Below, in pieces: positions 5,381-6,310 of a stretch of DNA of 6,310 bases. Position 1 is the stretch's first letter. Each line of letters opens with the position of its first letter. Both the position numbers and the translations under genes were made by a program. This DNA is from Erythrobacter sp. UBA2510 (GTDB lineage: Bacteria > Pseudomonadota > Alphaproteobacteria > Sphingomonadales > Sphingomonadaceae): positions 16,905 to 23,214 of the forward strand of contig DDNW01000073.1 of NCBI GenBank assembly GCA_002341345.1, written 5' to 3'. The notes under the pieces were generated by a model. The model was not told where the DNA came from and did no database searches. It worked only from the letters and a program-made list of their open reading frames with translations.

Positions 5381-6310
5381 ATGAATGTGCTTACAGCCGG
5401 AATGTCCGTCTCGTGCCTTGCGCTTGCCAGCATGGTCGCGATTGCCGCACCCGCCTCAGCACAAGAGAGTGCCACTGACCCCAATGGCACGACCCAGCAG
5501 GGCGATCTGTCGGTGACTATCTACAATAATGGTCAGGCGCTGGTGCAGGACGTGCGCAAGCTCGATATCGCGCGAGGGACCAGCCGGATCGCCTTTCCCG
5601 ATGTCTCGGCGCAGATCCGGCCCGAGACGCTCAGCTTCAACGCACCCGACACCAGCATTGTCGAACAGAATTTCGACTATGACTTGCTCACCCCCGGCAA
5701 ACTGATGGAAAAAGCGATTGGCAGTACGGTGACGCTGATCCGTACCAATCCGGCAACCGGTGTCGAAACACGCGAGCGTGCCGAGGTGCTCTCGACCGCG
5801 GGCGGCGTGGTCGTGCGCATCGGCGACCGGATCGAGGTGCTGCGCGACGACGGCCTGCCCGTGCGGGTGATCTTCGACCGGGTCCCCCCAAATCTGCGCG
5901 CGCGCCCGACGCTCTCGGTCACGTTGCAAAGCACCCGTGCCGGAACGCGACCCGCCTCGATCCGGTACCTGACCCCTGGCCTCGGATGGTCGGCGGACTA
6001 CGTTGCGCTCTATGACGAGGCCAGGGGCACGGTCGATATGCAGGGCTGGGTGACGCTCACCAACAATACCGGCACGACCTTCACCAATGCGAACACGCTG
6101 CTGGTGGCGGGCAACGTCAATGGCGGCGGCTATAATGCTTACCAGACGCGGGGCGGCTATCCGTCCCCGCCGCGCAGCGACATGATCCGCCCCGGCACCG
6201 AGACCGCCGGTCGCGAACGGCTGGGCGACTTCTATCTCTACCCTATCGCAGGTCGCACCACGATCGCCAATGCCCAGACCAAGCAGGTTAGCTTCATGGA
6301 CGTGCAGGGC
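5381..6310 (+). CDS. Exported DUF4139 domain protein (partial, 3' end outside window)
   Basis: The frame is open from ATG 5381 to the window edge (310 codons, no stop). Residues 1-27 form a signal peptide with an Ala-rich core and an ASA|QE cleavage site after Ala27, so the protein should be periplasmic or surface exposed. Its n-region is odd, because there is no Lys or Arg before the hydrophobic core. The mature start LSVTIYNNGQALVQDVRKL, then FPDVSAQIRPETLSF and FDYDLLTPGKLMEKAIG, are typical of DUF4139 proteins, as are the later RYLTPGLGWSADYVALYDE and GWVTLTNNTGTTF stretches that look like beta-sandwich repeats. Family members are usually about 450-550 residues, so roughly the first two thirds is seen. 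No enzymatic activity is established for this family that I can state. It starts 97 bp after cckA, with its own strong ribosome site and probably its own promoter. Confidence 0.88.
   Translation, partial: MNVLTAGMSVSCLALASMVAIAAPASAQESATDPNGTTQQGDLSVTIYNNGQALVQDVRKLDIARGTSRIAFPDVSAQIRPETLSFNAPDTSIVEQNFDYDLLTPGKLMEKAIGSTVTLIRTNPATGVETRERAEVLSTAGGVVVRIGDRIEVLRDDGLPVRVIFDRVPPNLRARPTLSVTLQSTRAGTRPASIRYLTPGLGWSADYVALYDEARGTVDMQGWVTLTNNTGTTFTNANTLLVAGNVNGGGYNAYQTRGGYPSPPRSDMIRPGTETAGRERLGDFYLYPIAGRTTIANAQTKQVSFMDVQG

Noticed and set aside
1..6310. CtrA boxes (TTAA-N7-TTAA), CRISPR, insertion sequences, tRNA genes
   Set aside because: I looked for CtrA boxes because of cckA and found none. No repeat-spacer pattern, transposase, terminal inverted repeats with target duplication, or tRNA-like cloverleaf was seen.

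Overview
The window reads as a chromosomal, GC-rich alphaproteobacterium, most likely of the Sphingomonadales/Erythrobacteraceae type. The reasons are the composition (roughly 65% GC by eye), an alphaproteobacterial-type SmpB, a CckA-type hybrid histidine kinase, and the dapA-to-smpB neighbourhood. All supported genes lie on the + strand. There is no sign of a mobile element, phage, CRISPR array, tRNA or rRNA, and no stretch over 300 bases lacks a gene.

Layout: (1) the last 29 codons of a probable dapA (1-90); (2) a DUF885 metallopeptidase-like lipoprotein (87-1424) that starts on a TTG overlapping the dapA stop; (3) a 66-bp gap with a very strong stem-loop; (4) smpB (1491-1973), the tmRNA partner for ribosome rescue, with no visible Shine-Dalgarno; (5) a 204-bp gap with a probable intrinsic terminator; (6) a small DUF2062 membrane protein (2178-2738) whose stop codon sits in the loop of a perfect 9-bp hairpin; (7) a long hybrid kinase, very probably CckA (2770-5283), with two membrane spans, PAS-like sensory regions, DHp, ATPase and receiver domains; (8) a 97-bp gap with a small inverted repeat; (9) the first 310 codons of an exported DUF4139 protein (5381 to the edge).

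Functionally this is mostly housekeeping. dapA (lysine/diaminopimelate synthesis) and the DUF885 lipoprotein appear translationally coupled. smpB probably ends that transcription unit. DUF2062 and cckA are 31 bp apart and probably co-transcribed. In Caulobacter, CckA feeds phosphate through ChpT to CtrA and CpdR, so this is the main regulatory gene here. The DUF4139 gene probably has its own promoter, though I could not place one.

I do not see a complete undescribed system. The most unusual signal is at the level of DNA words. The palindromic octamer GCAATTGC occurs six times in 6.3 kb, far above a composition-based expectation. Five copies are in cckA in one codon phase and one forms the tip of the stem-loop before smpB, which resembles the highly iterated palindromes known from cyanobacteria. 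In addition, GANTC (the CcrM methylation site of many Alphaproteobacteria) is very rare here, yet two of its three copies lie within 27 bp at the start of cckA.
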